Assembly (NCBI GenBank): GCA_028583415.1
Contig: CM053272.1
Span: forward strand, 44,632,699 to 44,696,698
Source of the DNA: Protea cynaroides
Lineage: Eukaryota; Streptophyta; Magnoliopsida; Proteales; Proteaceae
DNA length: 64,000 nt
Direction: 5' to 3'
In this document: piece by piece, positions 33,747 through 46,204 of the stretch
Position numbering within the stretch: position 1 is the stretch's first letter
Layout of the letters: the number at the start of each line of letters is the position of its first letter
Notes under the pieces: model-generated
Database searches by the model: none
Told to the model about the DNA's origin: nothing
Seen by the model: the letters and a program-made list of their open reading frames with translations, nothing else
Position numbers and translations under genes: made by a program

Positions 33747-36400
33747 TTTTTTGGGTAAGTATATATTTTATTAAACCCAAAAAGGAGAACACAAACAAGC
33801 TAGACCATCAAAAGATGGGAGCCAAAACAAAAACAACCAAAACAAAGGCAGAAAAGCCAAAGCACAACTTGACCACCAAAGGCGGAGCCCAAATTACAAC
33901 AACATAGAAAGCTAAGCACGGTGACCATATCTAGAGGCCACACGAAGGTCCGTGTACAGATCTGAATCGCTCGGGCTGCATTCTGATTCGTGAGCTCCTC
34001 CTTAGAGTAGAAGTTTCACCGGATGACATGCCATTGGGAATGACAACACTTCTCTTCTCCCATCCCACACCAGCTTGACTTTGGGCTAAGATCACCTAGA
34101 TCAGGAAGAGCTGACCAAGGCTTGAGAGCCTGACTGGGGTTCAAGCAGGATGAGTTAGTCTTCAGAACTGGCACGAAGTCCTCATCGTTAGAAGAGGATT
34201 TATTAAGAAACCGTTCGCATGAGAGTACGGTCTGTCAACATAAGGAGAAGGAGGATCCTCAGAAAAGCATGTCTTGCCGTCAGATTTTCCTCCATTATCA
34301 ACTGCTAGACAGTGGCAGGATCCCCTTGATCATCGTCCTCACCTTCCACACAAACTTGCTGTTGATCAGCATCAAGAGCCATAGAGAAACGCATAGGCGC
34401 CTCTCAAGGGATCCTGGGTCATTCTATCTTTATCACAAAGATGCTGCTGACCATCAAAGAGACCCCCAGCATTACACAAAGAACTTGGTTGCACATTACC
34501 CGAACCAGAACCTGAGCTGGCTCCCTCCAAGACAGCACAGTCCTTAGAAAATGACTTTGACACATCACCATGGGATATGGGCAAGGCAGAAGTCAACCTA
34601 GCAGCAAAATTTCCTTCCCTTTTATCACCTCGCTTGTCCTTAGACCCCCTATTTCCAGGATTAAGAAGCTGTGTGTTTAGGTTGTTAAAGACTTCAGATC
34701 TGCTACACAAGCCTTCCTGTCTCCATATTATCTCCCTGCTGTCTCCATATTATCTCCCTGCAAAGCATCAAACATATTTGAAACCTCAAACTGATAAGCC
34801 CCAGGGGGCTAGTTCCCCAAGAAATCTGACCCCCTCTTGACAAAGTCAGCCTGATCCATTTGACTTTCTAATCCCATGACAGTCCTTTCTGTCTTCATTT
34901 TGTCCTCACTTCCATCACCCAAAATAGGAACCACGTTGGAGATTGAGTCTTCACCATTGGAACCTTGGTTCAGCCTCCCTACCGGATCCAGCTCCATCAT
35001 GGGAGGCAGCTCAGACCTCTGGCCAGCAGTAAATGCAGACTCATTTCCCCTCCCATTTGACCTTTCTTCTCCACCCAACACAGCTGCATCTGGCCTAGGA
35101 CCTCCATCACCACCGTGAGCTGAACCACTACCTCCAAGAACCGCATCAGAGAACTGAACACTAGTTAGGTCCATGGCTATAGGACTAGTCTCAACCTCCT
35201 TGACTTGAATGTGATTTTTACACTTCCTCCATTGCATGATAGGGGGAACTGGACCAGAAGCAACATCAGCAGCTAAAATCGGGCCTCGTCCTCCAGCAGC
35301 CACACAGCTTATAGATCTGTTACCAAGGACCTTACAAAAAGAACATTAATCTGGTCTCCAATCATAATGCACATCCTGTAAGAACAAGGTACCCTGATCA
35401 TCTTCAATCTGGATCTGATCTTTCAACACTCTCTCTCCACTCTCCAGAAAACTCTATGCAAACCCTAGCTAGGCTAACCTCTCTTTCAATAAAGTAATTC
35501 TATCTGCATAGAGAGGACGGCCTAAAACAGAATAGATGATACTCAGAGCTCTCTTGCTCCAAAGATGGAGAGGTAAACCAGTTATGGTCACCCACATTGG
35601 CAAAGTCTGGACCCATTCTTGTTAAACTTGAAGTTTTTCTCATTGCTCTTGAGAAATATAGGTTTGTTGGCCACAAAAAAACACCCCCTCTCTAACACCC
35701 GGGCTGAATCAGCCTCTTCAAAGAATTCAAACACAACTTCTATTGATAAGTAAGAAAGTCTCCATGGAACCCCGAAGTCTCCATTGATTCTCCAGATAAT
35801 TCCTCACAAAGGAAAAAAGCTGGCTTCTTCCCAAGAAGGAACCACTAAGGCAGATTTCAATCTCAGCACCTCATCAACCACATCTTCAGATGAAAATCTC
35901 CCAACCCAATCATCTCCCTTGCGAACTGGTTGAATAAATTGCAGGTCCAGATCTAAAGCACTATTTGGACCAGCAGAAGGGCCCCAAAAAGTTTGAATCA
36001 AGACCCAGATTCTGGTTATCCTCCAACCTGCGAACATCTCCCTCTCCCTCCTGAGCAACACATTCGGAAGCAGGCTGCTTCATGAAACCACGGTGAAAGG
36101 GTGATAGATGGCCTAGTCAGCCCTCCCTACGAGCATGCACACCCACAGATTCCAACAAGCCATTCGACCCTCACATTGTTCTTCCAGCAGTAATGGACCA
36201 GAAAAATTTGCAGCAGCCTCACCACCTTTCCTCCTCCCACAGCACAACTCCGAACCAGCTCACCTCCCCTTGGATGAAGAGGAGGGTACTCCAAACTAGG
36301 AGCAAAGTTCACGGATCTCCAGCAGAGAATTTGTTGGGGCTTAGCTCATTGCGGAGAATTCGTCGGGGACTCTTTAGCAAATCCGTAATGGTGTTCTCTG
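33747..36400 (-). mobile_element. L1-type LINE remnant, ORF1 and 3' tail without ORF2
   Basis: The minus strand carries ORF1-type pieces: FFEEADSARVLERGCFFVANKP and a WSKRALSIIYSVLGRPLYAD-like stretch of the DUF4283 domain (about 35780-35480), a decayed cysteine motif CSFCKVLGN near 35330, then a variable region (35303-34372). It ends in a typical LINE 3' UTR with AATAAAATATATACTTACCC and a short A-run at about 33775-33747. About 4 kb of ORF2 (endonuclease and reverse transcriptase) is absent, and several frames and stops interrupt ORF1. The 5' end is placed only approximately. Confidence 0.75.
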
Positions 36401-36848
36401 CAGGTGGCCCTTAGACTCCTAAGACTTTTCTTGGTGTAGTTTTTGGTAACCTGGTAAATTTGTGACTAGTCCATGTCTTTGAATCTGGCTGTTGGATTTC
36501 TTTCAGATTTAACTGGGTTATTCTAATTGATAATCAGATTGCTCAATCAGGTTTTACTCATCAGACTTATCTTTGTTAAGTTATTGAAAGTCTCCTGAAT
36601 GTAGGTGTTCATCTTCCCTGTGATGTGGTTCTGTTTTATTGTTGGTTTGATATTTGTACTGATTGGTATTACTGTTGGGTTTGTGAATTGTGATCTGGTA
36701 TTGTTATTTTTCTAATATCTGCTGTTGTTGAATGGTATTGCTGATCTATGGTTCATTGTTAGTGTTGGTTCTGCTTTGAAATTTGGTAACTGATTTTGAA
36801 TTACTATAGTTGCTACTACTGTTCTGTTGTGATTTATTTCAATATAAT

Positions 36849-37833
36849 GGGTGATCCTAAACCCTTGGTGGATGATGTTAATGTACAAATCACATATATA
36901 AAATTAAGTAGTGCTTCTAATTACTTATTGGGCACAAACTGTGAAGGTTTACATTAATGCAAAAGGAAAACTGAAGTGCTTAACTTCAGAACGTCCACCT
37001 GAAGATTCAAAGATTTATTGACTGGATGCAGGATAATGACATGTTACTAGTTTGGTATTGGAATATAGTATGGAACCTTCCATTGCTGCGAATTTTACAT
37101 TTAACATTAGTGCAAAGGATTTTTTTTTTTCCAGTTAATAAGGCTATTGATATGTTTTGAGGGCGAGCCTTGGTGAGGTTGTCATATTGCAATCTGGTGG
37201 TCATGGATTCGAATCATGGAAACAGCATCTCCGCGTTGCGGGGGTAAGGCTGCTTACTTTCTTCCCCTTCCCAGATTCTGCAGTAATGGGAGCCTCGTGC
37301 ACTGGGACGCCCTTTTAAGGCTATTGATATGTTTTGTTGCAATCAAGCTGCTATTAACAATGCTAGTAATCCTGTTTTTCGTGGGTGGACCAAGCATATG
37401 AAAAATGATTGTCATTTTCGTTCGAGATGTTGTTATGCAGAAGTTGATCTCCTCTCCTTTCGTTGGTTCTGCAGATCAACTAGGTGATGTGTTTATGAAG
37501 TCTTTGTTTCGGAATATTTTGCTTCAAGGTTGTTCCAAATTGGGCTTGGGTGATATATATGTTCCAGCTTAAGGGAAGTGTTAAGAATGTGTCATGGGGG
37601 TGTTTTGTAATTATAGTTTTTAGGGACTTATGTGTAAATACTAGTCATGGGTTCCTTGTAATTGCCATAAGTTACACCATTATAAATATATCTTAACTGC
37701 CGATTGGAGAATAAGTATTTCTCCTGTCGGTCTCCCCCTTGCGCAGCCCTAGATTTTGGTTATCCTTGTTTTGATTCTGTTATAGTGTTGATTGATTAGA
37801 GTTTTTTGTTGTTGTTTTTCTCTCATTCTAACA
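36849..37833 (+). mobile_element. Internally deleted Ty1-copia element (gag end, RNase H end, 3' LTR)
   Basis: The plus strand reads a copia gag start (GDPKPLVDDVNVQITYIKLSS, SNYLLGTNCEG) to about 37130. It then jumps to the last part of RNase H (AAINNASNPVF, TKHMKNDCHF) at about 37340-37420, a polypurine tract (TTAAGGGAAG) and a 255-bp LTR at 37579-37833 (TGTTAAGAATG...CATTCTAACA). Protease, integrase and most of RT are missing. A SINE sits between the two parts. A matching 5' LTR was not found upstream. Confidence 0.75.
37160..37316 (+). mobile_element. Au-type SINE with perfect 20-bp target duplication
   Basis: 157 bp, tRNA-derived: an A-box-like AGCCTTGGTGAGG, a B-box-like GATTCGAATC, GGTAAGGCTGC in the middle and GGAGCCTCGTGCACTGGGAC near a T-rich 3' end. 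Identical 20-bp direct repeats flank it at 37140-37159 and 37317-37336. It lies inside the deleted copia element. Confidence 0.93.
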
Positions 37834-38592
37834 AAAACTTCTCTGCCATTTTGTTATATTCATGGCATGGGCCTTGAAAATTAATAAAATAGTGAACCAG
37901 AAAGTTTATAATGTGGGTTCAAAATTTTGAGGTTCCCCAGAAGATCTACCCAACCATGTAGTGAATAATGTTAAAGTCTTCTGTTGCAATCTCCTAATAC
38001 ACAAGGCCCTTTCTCCTTGGGTTTACACATTGTGTCCTAATCTTTAAGATACTTTGTTCTGTTTTTCACTGTTTCTACTTTCTAATTTAAAGTACACGTC
38101 TTTAATATATTTTGTTTTATTTATGGTTCTTGCAAGGGTTTCTCATAAATGAAAAGCAAAACTGGAAAATCTATAATTGTGGGTTTGATCACTGATGTTG
38201 TTCCTTACAAAGAAACATAATTTTGTTCCATTAAATGATGTTTTGGTACATTTTTTGATTGAAAGATTCCAAGGCTCCAAAGATCATGGACAAAATGGAA
38301 GGGTTAATGTTGATATTTTCTATACGTATTATGGATATATTCCGAAAGTCCCAGAGAATATAATAGATTGGATGTTGACATCAAATTGTGTCAAATTTTT
38401 TTGGGAGATCTCCTTATAACACAAATACTGGTTGCATCTTCTTCCTCTGTTATCTTGGTTGTGCTCTTGTTTGCTTTTCCCTTTTCGGAGATGTTCCATT
38501 TGTGATCATACGTCTTGTGATGATATTTGAGATTGTTTGGCAGTAATTTGTTTCACTTTTGGTCGTTAGATCGTTGGCAATCAAAAGCCTAG

Positions 38593-38775
38593 TGTTGAAA
38601 GCATTGAATAGGGACTGAATGCTTGGATGGTCTTTAGTGACTAGCGAGGCCTATATTATAATAAAAAAAGGAAATAAAAAATACTGCAATGCCCTCCCAT
38701 GACTGACTCTATTAATTTAGAGTTGGTTCCATGGGGAAAGGCCTATAATGCCCTTGTGGTTTACATATTTCAGCA
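38593..38775 (-). repeat. 3' LTR of the old copia
   Basis: 183 bp. On the minus strand it begins TGCTGAAATATGTAAACC and ends GCTTTCAACA. The polypurine tract lies just beyond 38775. Confidence 0.9.
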
Positions 38776-39107
38776 CTCCCCTCAAGTTGGTGCTATATAT
38801 CACAAATGCCCAACATGAGCAAATCAAGATGGAAAAGTTTCCACCAAACCCTTAGGTGAAAACATCAGCTAATTGGTCTTTTGACTTCATAAAGGGCATA
38901 CAAATCAGTCAACTCTCGAGTTTCTCCTTGATTATATGCATGCCGATCTCCACATGCTTAGTACGATCATATTCTACTGGGTTATGGGCAATGCTAATTG
39001 CAGCTTCTTTTTTTATTTTATTTTTTATTTTTATCACAATACAACATCTTTGGAAGATGAACAGGAGTGCCAAGGCCTTCTAGTAAATTTCTATGGCAAA
39101 GTAACTC

Positions 39108-39453
39108 CTAAATTTTTTGGGCCATAGAACGAAATTCTGCTTTAGCACTGGACCTTGTCACAACATTTTGCTTCTTGCTATACCACGTGACGATAACCTC
39201 CAACAAAAGTACCATAGACAGAAACAAACTTTCTATCAGGAGATCCACCCCAATCAACATCTGTGTATGCCTCAATCCGCAGATGATCATGAAGAGATAA
39301 ACGAATCCCTTTTCCAGGAGTTGACTTCAAGTAACAAGGAATACGAATAACAATCTCCGTATGAGTAGAGTAGGGATCATGCATAAACTGACTTACCAAC
39401 TCAAAACAAAGGCAATGCTTGACAATGTGTGAGAGGTAAATCAACTTTCCCAT
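39108..39453 (-). pseudogene. Copia RNase H domain, broken
   Basis: YTDVDWGGSPDRKFVSVYGTF in one frame and WYSKKQNVVTRSSAKAEFRSM in another are diagnostic of copia RNase H (canonical ADWAG...S..G and W.SKKQ..VA.SS.EAEY). The frame change between them and lost residues show decay. Confidence 0.9.
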
Positions 39454-39636
39454 GAGCCGCTAGTAACGACCCTTATCAATAGGCTCACCATCTTTATCCT
39501 TTGTGTCGAGTATTATTGTATTAACTTCCAAAGGAGTGACACAAGGATGACAAGCCTAATAAACCAGTCTCAGATAAATGATCAAGGACCTACTTTCCTT
39601 GAGAGAGAGGAAGATGCCTTTTGAAGATCGAGCCAT

Positions 39637-40281
39637 AGTTCAAAATTTCGGCGAGATCTTGCCGAGATCTCAGTTTTCTCAAAGTTCTCGAGGGGGTCGA
39701 GACGAGACACCCCCTCGAAACTGAATCTCGACTAGTTCTCGAGCTGATCTTGACTGGTCTCGACCAGTCTTGACCATTTCTCGACATTTTCGGCCGTTTC
39801 TTGACATTTTCGACCAGTTCTCGACTGGTCTCGACATAATGTATGAATCATGAATATATGGTCTACTTGACTACTTTGAGTTTTTTTGACTATAACAATT
39901 AACTAATTAAATGTTATTATGTTTATTCTTTTTCTAAAATATAATTTTACTGGCTCATTTGGTCTTCTTTGATTTTCTAATAGTGTAACATTATGTAGTT
40001 AGCCAATATTATCCTAGGTTTACATTTGAACTTCAGACCGACATTGTCAAACATGGGTGTAAACCCAAACAACCACCATGTGTGATTATTTTTACAATTT
40101 TATGGTTTTATGTTTATATATATGCTAAAGTAGGATTTTCCTGGAGTATCAGGCCTTAAAATGATCATTTTAGGGTCGAAACACACATTTTAAGCCTTTG
40201 CGTCTTTTGTGTAGTGTCTCACCGAGATCTCGGTTTCTTAGAGGGTCGAGGCACCCTTGAGATTCAAGATTTTGAACCTTG
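39637..40281. mobile_element. hAT-like foldback element inside copia RT/RNase H
   Basis: About 645 bp. The right end reads GATTTTGAACCTTG outward; the left reads AGTTCAAAATTTCGGCG and may have lost two bases. Flanks CGAGCCAT (39629-39636) and CGAGCCAC (40282-40289) are a 7/8-bp target duplication. Joining the flanks restores the copia reading EVARSSKG. GAGATCT-rich arms match the element at 32688-33201. Confidence 0.85.
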
Positions 40282-40289
40282 CGAGCCAC

Positions 40290-40730
40290 TTCAATTCCCA
40301 AAAAATACCTTAGTTTTCTTAGATCCTTTATTTTAAACTCACAACCAAGGGAGCTCTTAAGGCGAGAGATCTCGTCACTATCATTTCCAGTTACTACTAT
40401 ATCATCAACATATACTATGAGAAGATCGACTTTATCAGCAGATCATTTAATAAACAAGGTATGGTCGGCATTGCTTTTCTTGTACCCTACTGAAATCATA
40501 GCCTTGTGAAACCTGCCAAATCACGATCGAGGAGATTGCTTCAGCCCAAGAAGTGCATGCTTCAATTTGTAAACTTTGTCATGAATTTTATTAGAAGAAA
40601 AACCTGGAGGAATGTCCAAATATTTTTCTTTGTTGAGTTCTCCATGTAAAAAACGCATTCTTGACATCATGTTGTTGGAGATCCTATCCAAGATTAATAA
40701 CACATGATAATAAAACTCTAACAGTATTTA
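40290..40730 (-). pseudogene. Copia reverse transcriptase, broken
   Basis: FLHGELNKEKYLDIPPGFSS and VYKLKHALLGLKQSPRS, then VDLLIVYVDDIVVTGNDSDE with the catalytic YVDD still intact near 40410, then FKIKDLRKLRYFLGIEVA. Stops and frame changes separate the blocks. Confidence 0.92.
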
Positions 40731-41437
40731 ATTTAGCAATTGGAGCAAATGTTTCCTGGTAATCCCATACGTCTGGGTAAAGCCTTTAGCCATAAGCCTT
40801 GCTTTTTATTTGTCCACCGTTCCATCAGTTTTCTGTTTAACCACAAATATCCATTAACAGCTAACCGTTCGCTTTCCTGGAGAAATAACAACAAGATCCC
40901 ATGTATCATTCCTTTTCAAAGCTTTCATCTTTTCCATCATTGCTGCTTTTCCACTTTGGATCTGCACAAGCCTCCTGCCACTAATGTGGAATACTAACAG
41001 AGAAAAGGGAAGATATGAAAGCATAATAGGTACTAGAAAGAGTCATAAGAGACAACATGAGATATGGGGTGCTGAGTACAAGTCCTAGTATTCTACGAAT
41101 AACGATAGATAACTCAAGATAATAAGAAATCTTATCGGATGGGGTAGGAGGTTTTGGCTCGAAGGATGACGACGGGACGATTGAAGGTGCTGTAATGGTA
41201 GTGGTCTCAACATGCTTTTTTCTTTTGAGTTCTCTAATAGATTTGAGAAGTTAACTCATCTGGGTTCTCCTGCGGTTATGCCTGGATCAGAATTGATGTC
41301 TATGGCTTTGGCCTGAACCGGAGCTAATGACTGTTGTAACCAGTACTGGTGTCTGTTGCTCTCCTTGAGCTGAAATTGGTTGGGTATCTTCAGGAAGAGA
41401 CGGAACAGGGAGAATCTCAAAAACAGATACATCTTCA

Positions 41438-42085
41438 CTATTTACACTCCCCCTGAAGAGGTGGCGTCGAGTAATATGGAATTGCATCATGAAAGATAAT
41501 GTCCATGGTCACCAAGGTACGTTTCGTAGGAGGATGGTAGCCCCTACATCCTTTTTGAGTCACTGAGTAACCCAAAAAAATACAATAGATGCCATGTAGG
41601 TCTAGCTTATCGGGAGATCGATGATCACGACCATAACACACACAATCAAAGATCTTGGGAGGAACAACGAAGGAATAAGATCCCATCAGAACATCGATCG
41701 AGGCACAGAATGACAAAGTGCGAGTGGGCATTTGGTTGATTAGATAGGCCGCAGTGAACACGACATGACTCCAATACTGAGACAGAACATGGTTGGCAAA
41801 CATGAGAGCTAGAGCCACTTCTAGGAGATGGTGACTTTTTTTTCTGCCACCCCATTTTGGGCTGGGGTGTCAATATAGCTAGTTCGATGGAGAATCCTAG
41901 AGTCCAGCAAGTAGGTCTGAAATTGACTCTCAAGATACTCGAGGCCATTGTTGCTGCATAAAATCTTGAGGGTGACATTGAACTGAGTTTGAACCATTTT
42001 ATGGAAGAGTTGAACATTGGAACATCTCACTTCTGTACTGCATCATATATACCCATGTCGTATGAGAGTAGCAGTTAATGAAAGT
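41438..42085 (-). pseudogene. Copia integrase, catalytic and C-terminal parts
   Basis: CSNNGLEYLESQFQTYL (usual RSDNG.EY, so the catalytic Asp is Asn), TPAQNGVAEKK, then FANHVLSQYWSHVVFTAAYL and FLGYSVTQKGCRGYHPPTKR. The N-terminal part lies beyond the TRIM insertion at 43072-43310. Confidence 0.9.
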
Positions 42086-43071
42086 TGTAACAAAATAGAA
42101 AAATAAGAGAAGACGGAGAGAATCCATGTGTCTTGCTCCTATTTTTATAGCTTATATTTATAGAATATAAACAACTATTAGACAGAATCTCTACAAGTCA
42201 GAGCCCTAGTCACAAAATAAAGACAGAATAAACTCAAAATTGGAAAAGGAAACTAACAAGCTTAATAAGGAAACTAATAAAGCAATCTGATAAACTAATT
42301 AGGAATTCATATACTAATAGGAGTCTAACTCCTAGAAATTAGCACTAACTACTTTGACTAAGTCAAAGGTTCACAATTTTGTTACTTTAACACCCATCCT
42401 CAAGCTGGAGTATGGGGGAACGTGAGAGCTTCAGCTTGAAACAATGTAGCAACGGAAGTAGCAGTTGTAGTAGTAGGAGCAATAGCAGTAGTAGTGGCAG
42501 CAGTAGTAGTAGCAGCAGTACAATTTAGGTCTTTGTGAATCAAGTAGTAGTAGCAGTAACATAGTATAGGTCACTATGAACCAAATAGTAGTAGCAGTAC
42601 AGTATATGTCATTGTGAACCAAGTAGTAGTAGTAGTAGCAGCAATAGCAGGGGCAAAAATAGTAGTGGCTGCACACCTAACGGAGAACTTTAAACGACTT
42701 TCAAAATGGCAACCCAGGTAATTGCTTTGAAGTTTGATACCATGTAACAAAATAGAAAAATAAGAGAAAATGGAGAGAATCGATGTGTTTTGCTACTCTT
42801 TGTAGCTTGTATTTATAGAAAATAGAAAACAACTATTATATAGGATCTAGGACTTTACAAGTCAGAGTCTTAGTCACTACTAAGGATAAAGTAAACTCAA
42901 AATAGGAAAAAGAAACCAACAAGCCTAATTGGTAAAGTAAACTAATAAATAAAATTAATAAACTAATTATGAGTCCATATTACTAATAGGAGTTCAAGTC
43001 CTAGAAACTAACACTAACTACTTTGACTAAGTCAAAGCAGTGTAAAGGGTTACAATTTTATTTCGCTAACA
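42086..43071 (-). mobile_element. TRIM element nested in copia integrase
   Basis: 986 bp: two similar LTRs (42086-42392, 307 bp; 42743-43071, 329 bp; TG...CA) around a 350-bp interior with no coding capacity. Perfect 5-bp target duplications AAAGT lie at 42081-42085 and 43072-43076. The primer site begins TGGTATCA just after the 5' LTR (42742-42735) and a polypurine-like CTTGAGGATGGG precedes the 3' LTR. The interior (42440-42660) is a GTA/GCA trinucleotide-rich tract. Confidence 0.93.
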
Positions 43072-43310
43072 AAAGTAGCCAACTGTCGATGACCAGAAAT
43101 AGAGGCACAACAAGTAGGGCCCATAAATCCATATGAATCAAATGGAAGGGAGAAGCACTTTTTTTAGTTAAAGGTAAATAACTAGAAAGAATTTGTTTGG
43201 CTAGAATACAAGTCTCACAAAAAAAATCATTCTTATTATATTGTTTGACTAAATGAGGAAAAACAAAGATAAAGTTCCAAGAAGAGGATGTCCCAATCGA
43301 CAATGCCACT
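43072..43310 (-). pseudogene. Copia GAG-pre-integrase region
   Basis: HLVKQYNKNDFFCETCILAK, then SASPFHLIHMDLW, the usual zinc-binding lead-in to the copia integrase core. It continues into 42085 once the TRIM is removed. Confidence 0.85.
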
Positions 43311-43659
43311 GATGGAGATCTGGGGAAGCAGAGTGTAGCTTTTAACTAGTGGAGGTAACGCCGGTGCATGAGAACCATCATCGAGCAATTAGTGACCACC
43401 ATGCACCTTACCACATCCAATCGTCTTTCCTGTCACCAGATCCTGAAAAACACAATGGGTTGAAAAAAGGTGGTTTCACAGTTTGAATCCCTAGTAAGGT
43501 ATTAATGGAAAGTAGATTGGTCATAAAGTTGGGGATATGTAAAACAGACGATAAAGTAAGAGAAGGAGAACAACAAATAGAACCCTTTCTGGAGACAAAG
43601 GAGAGAAACCCATCAGCCACTCAGAGTTTGTCTTTCCATGATGAAGGAAATTACTAATG

Positions 43660-44760
43660 AAATAAGCTGGAGGATCTAGTCATGTGATTAGTGGCATTGG
43701 AGTCAATAATCCAGGTTGGAGACCACTGATGCACAATGACCACCAAAAAGAATACCTGAGTAGGCAAATTTGGAACCAGAAGGAGTAGTGGCAGGAGCAG
43801 ACGTAAAGCTTGGAGTTCGTTTGGAGAGAGACCGGTGTCAAAATTGGTAGTAGGTGGAACCGTCTCAATGTGGTTGGCCTTGTTCTTGGAGCGACAACGA
43901 CCATGACCACGACCACGTTTTGCCTCAAAGTCAGTTGGTTTACCATAAAGTTTCCAACAAGTTGCCTTCGTGTGCTAAGGTTTGTAACAATGTTCACACT
44001 TAATAACCTCTTTGGTACTCTCTTCGGTGCGTGGAGGTCCATCAATATTAGGGATGGAACGGGAGACATTCTGTTGAGCTGAACGATCAGTAGTAAGAGA
44101 ATGAAGCATGGTAGAATGTCAGCTTTGCTCAGTGTGTACCAAAGCATAAGATTGTTCCAAAGTGGTTAAAGGAGATCTACTAAGAACCTGAACACGAATC
44201 TGATTGTATTCAATGTTCAATCCAGCCAAAAAGTCATAGACTCAAATTTATCAACATGTTTCTTGTAGAAGGCAATATCAGTGGCACTAGTAGGTTGGTA
44301 ATCAGCATAATGGTCAAGTTTTTGCCATAAACTACGAAGCTCAGCACAATACTGAGAAACAGACAACTCCTTCTGAGTGGTGTCATGAAATTTCTTACGC
44401 CATTAATACCCTTGGGCATCATTCCTTAATTGACCATAAGTTTCTTTGGTAGCCGTCTAAATCTGATTGGCTGATTCCAACATTAGGTAACTTCTGGCAA
44501 TTCTGTAGCATAGAGTTGAGTAGAAAGGACATGACCAAGGAGTCATTAGAGATCCATCGATCCTGAGTGGTACCAACAGTATAGGGCTTTGTAGTTGTAC
44601 TAGTGAGATGTCCTGTGAAGCTACGACCAGCAATGGTCAAATAGGTTGATCGAGACCAAGTCAAGTACTTCATACCATCAAACTTGATAGAGGTAGCAGC
44701 AAACGATTGGTATTCGTGACGATTCTGACCGTCAGAACCGGATGAGGCAGTAGTAATAAT
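43660..44760 (-). pseudogene. Copia gag and protease, broken
   Basis: ASIITTASSGSDGQ, then MKYLTWSRSTYLTIAGRS (UBN2-type gag). The zinc knuckle near 44000-43955 reads CEHCYKP*HTKATC with a stop inside. The protease motif near 43715-43685 reads IDSNATNHMT where DSGAT is normal. All three indicate a dead element. Confidence 0.88.
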
Positions 44761-46204
44761 GGAGGCTAAATCTCACATAAAGGGTTGAAAGGGAATATCA
44801 ATGGAGAATATCGAAAACACCACTATCAGGGAAGGGAAACGAAGAACCAAAGGAAAAGGAGAGAGAAGCCAAAGAGAAAGAGAGAAGAAAGAAGCTGTCA
44901 AACACAGCAAGGGAGAAGGGAACTCAAAGAGAGAATAAAAGGATACCGTAGGGAGGGAGAGAGCTGAGAGCCTCATCTTTTCTTTCTTCTCAATAATCTT
45001 TTTTCATTATTCCATCATCTCTTTCATTAATAAACCTGCCTATTAAATAGTCTTACAATCACAATCCTAATCCTAATAGGATTCTAATTAAAAACAATCA
45101 GAAAATAGAGTCCTAAAGGAACTCAAAACTACCTAAAACTAAAACTAGTAGAGTTCACGTCTAAAAGGGGAAGAGGGCCCACAAAATAATTCTAAATAAA
45201 TAGATAAAAATAAAATAAGACTCTTAAACCTAATTAGACTCTAACTAGAAGTGTGCCTATTTATTAGGTTTCACACTCTTATTACAATTACTAACTAAAT
45301 GAAAAATAAAATAAACAAATAAACAAAACCGTAGCCCACCTCTTAAATAAACCTAAATTAGTAGAATTAAAAATTGCCAAGAAATCTAAATTAAATCCTA
45401 AGAAGATTCCTATCCAACGGATCTTTGCCTGCATCAAGTAATATCCGCCATTATAAGAGATATATAGTGGAACCAATTTTAGCAAACCAATGAGAGAGTA
45501 ATGGCGCTGAAACTGGATCAAGCTCCTCGGTAGAAAGAACAGTCTCTGCTGGAATTCTGGATCGATCTGACCTGATATGGTGAAGACCGATCTCACAAGC
45601 TTGTGAAGAGACAAACTGAAAAAGAATATCCTTGATCGATATCGCTGGGAAAGGAAAAACCGATCGCTGGTGAAGGAATCAATTCTATTCATGCAACTTT
45701 GAATTGACTCTGTCCTATAAGAGTGAAGATCGATGAAATAGGCTTGATTGAACTCAGAACTAGATAGAAAAATATTGCTCCAGATCTGAGTCGATTCTGG
45801 CTAAGGGATGCCATATTTGATATCACAGGGTTTTGGAAGAAAACCTGAAAAGATGTAATGTCACGGAGAGCTGATCTCAGTTCTTGAAAGTAACAGATGC
45901 CATCAATATTGCAAACTTGGATCCCTAATTGGGGAAGACTCGACCTTCAATAGAAAGGAAAAATTCGATCCCAATTGCACGACAACTGTAAATCTTCAAA
46001 ATAGCAAATCATGCTTTGATTGAGGTAAAGTTGGAGGGTAGCATATAGATCCATAAAATATCACCTCATCAGTGCTGCCTTTTTGAAGAAAGAGAGAACT
46101 GAGGGAGAAGGTGTGCGGTCGGAGAGAGGGAGAGAAAAAACGACGAAAAAGGGCAAGGAAAGGTGTCGCGGAAAAAAGAGATCAGAATGAGAGCTCCGAT
46201 ACCA

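Noticed and set aside
37160..37240. tRNA gene
   Set aside because: It has A and B box-like motifs, but the rest matches an Au SINE and no cloverleaf can be drawn.
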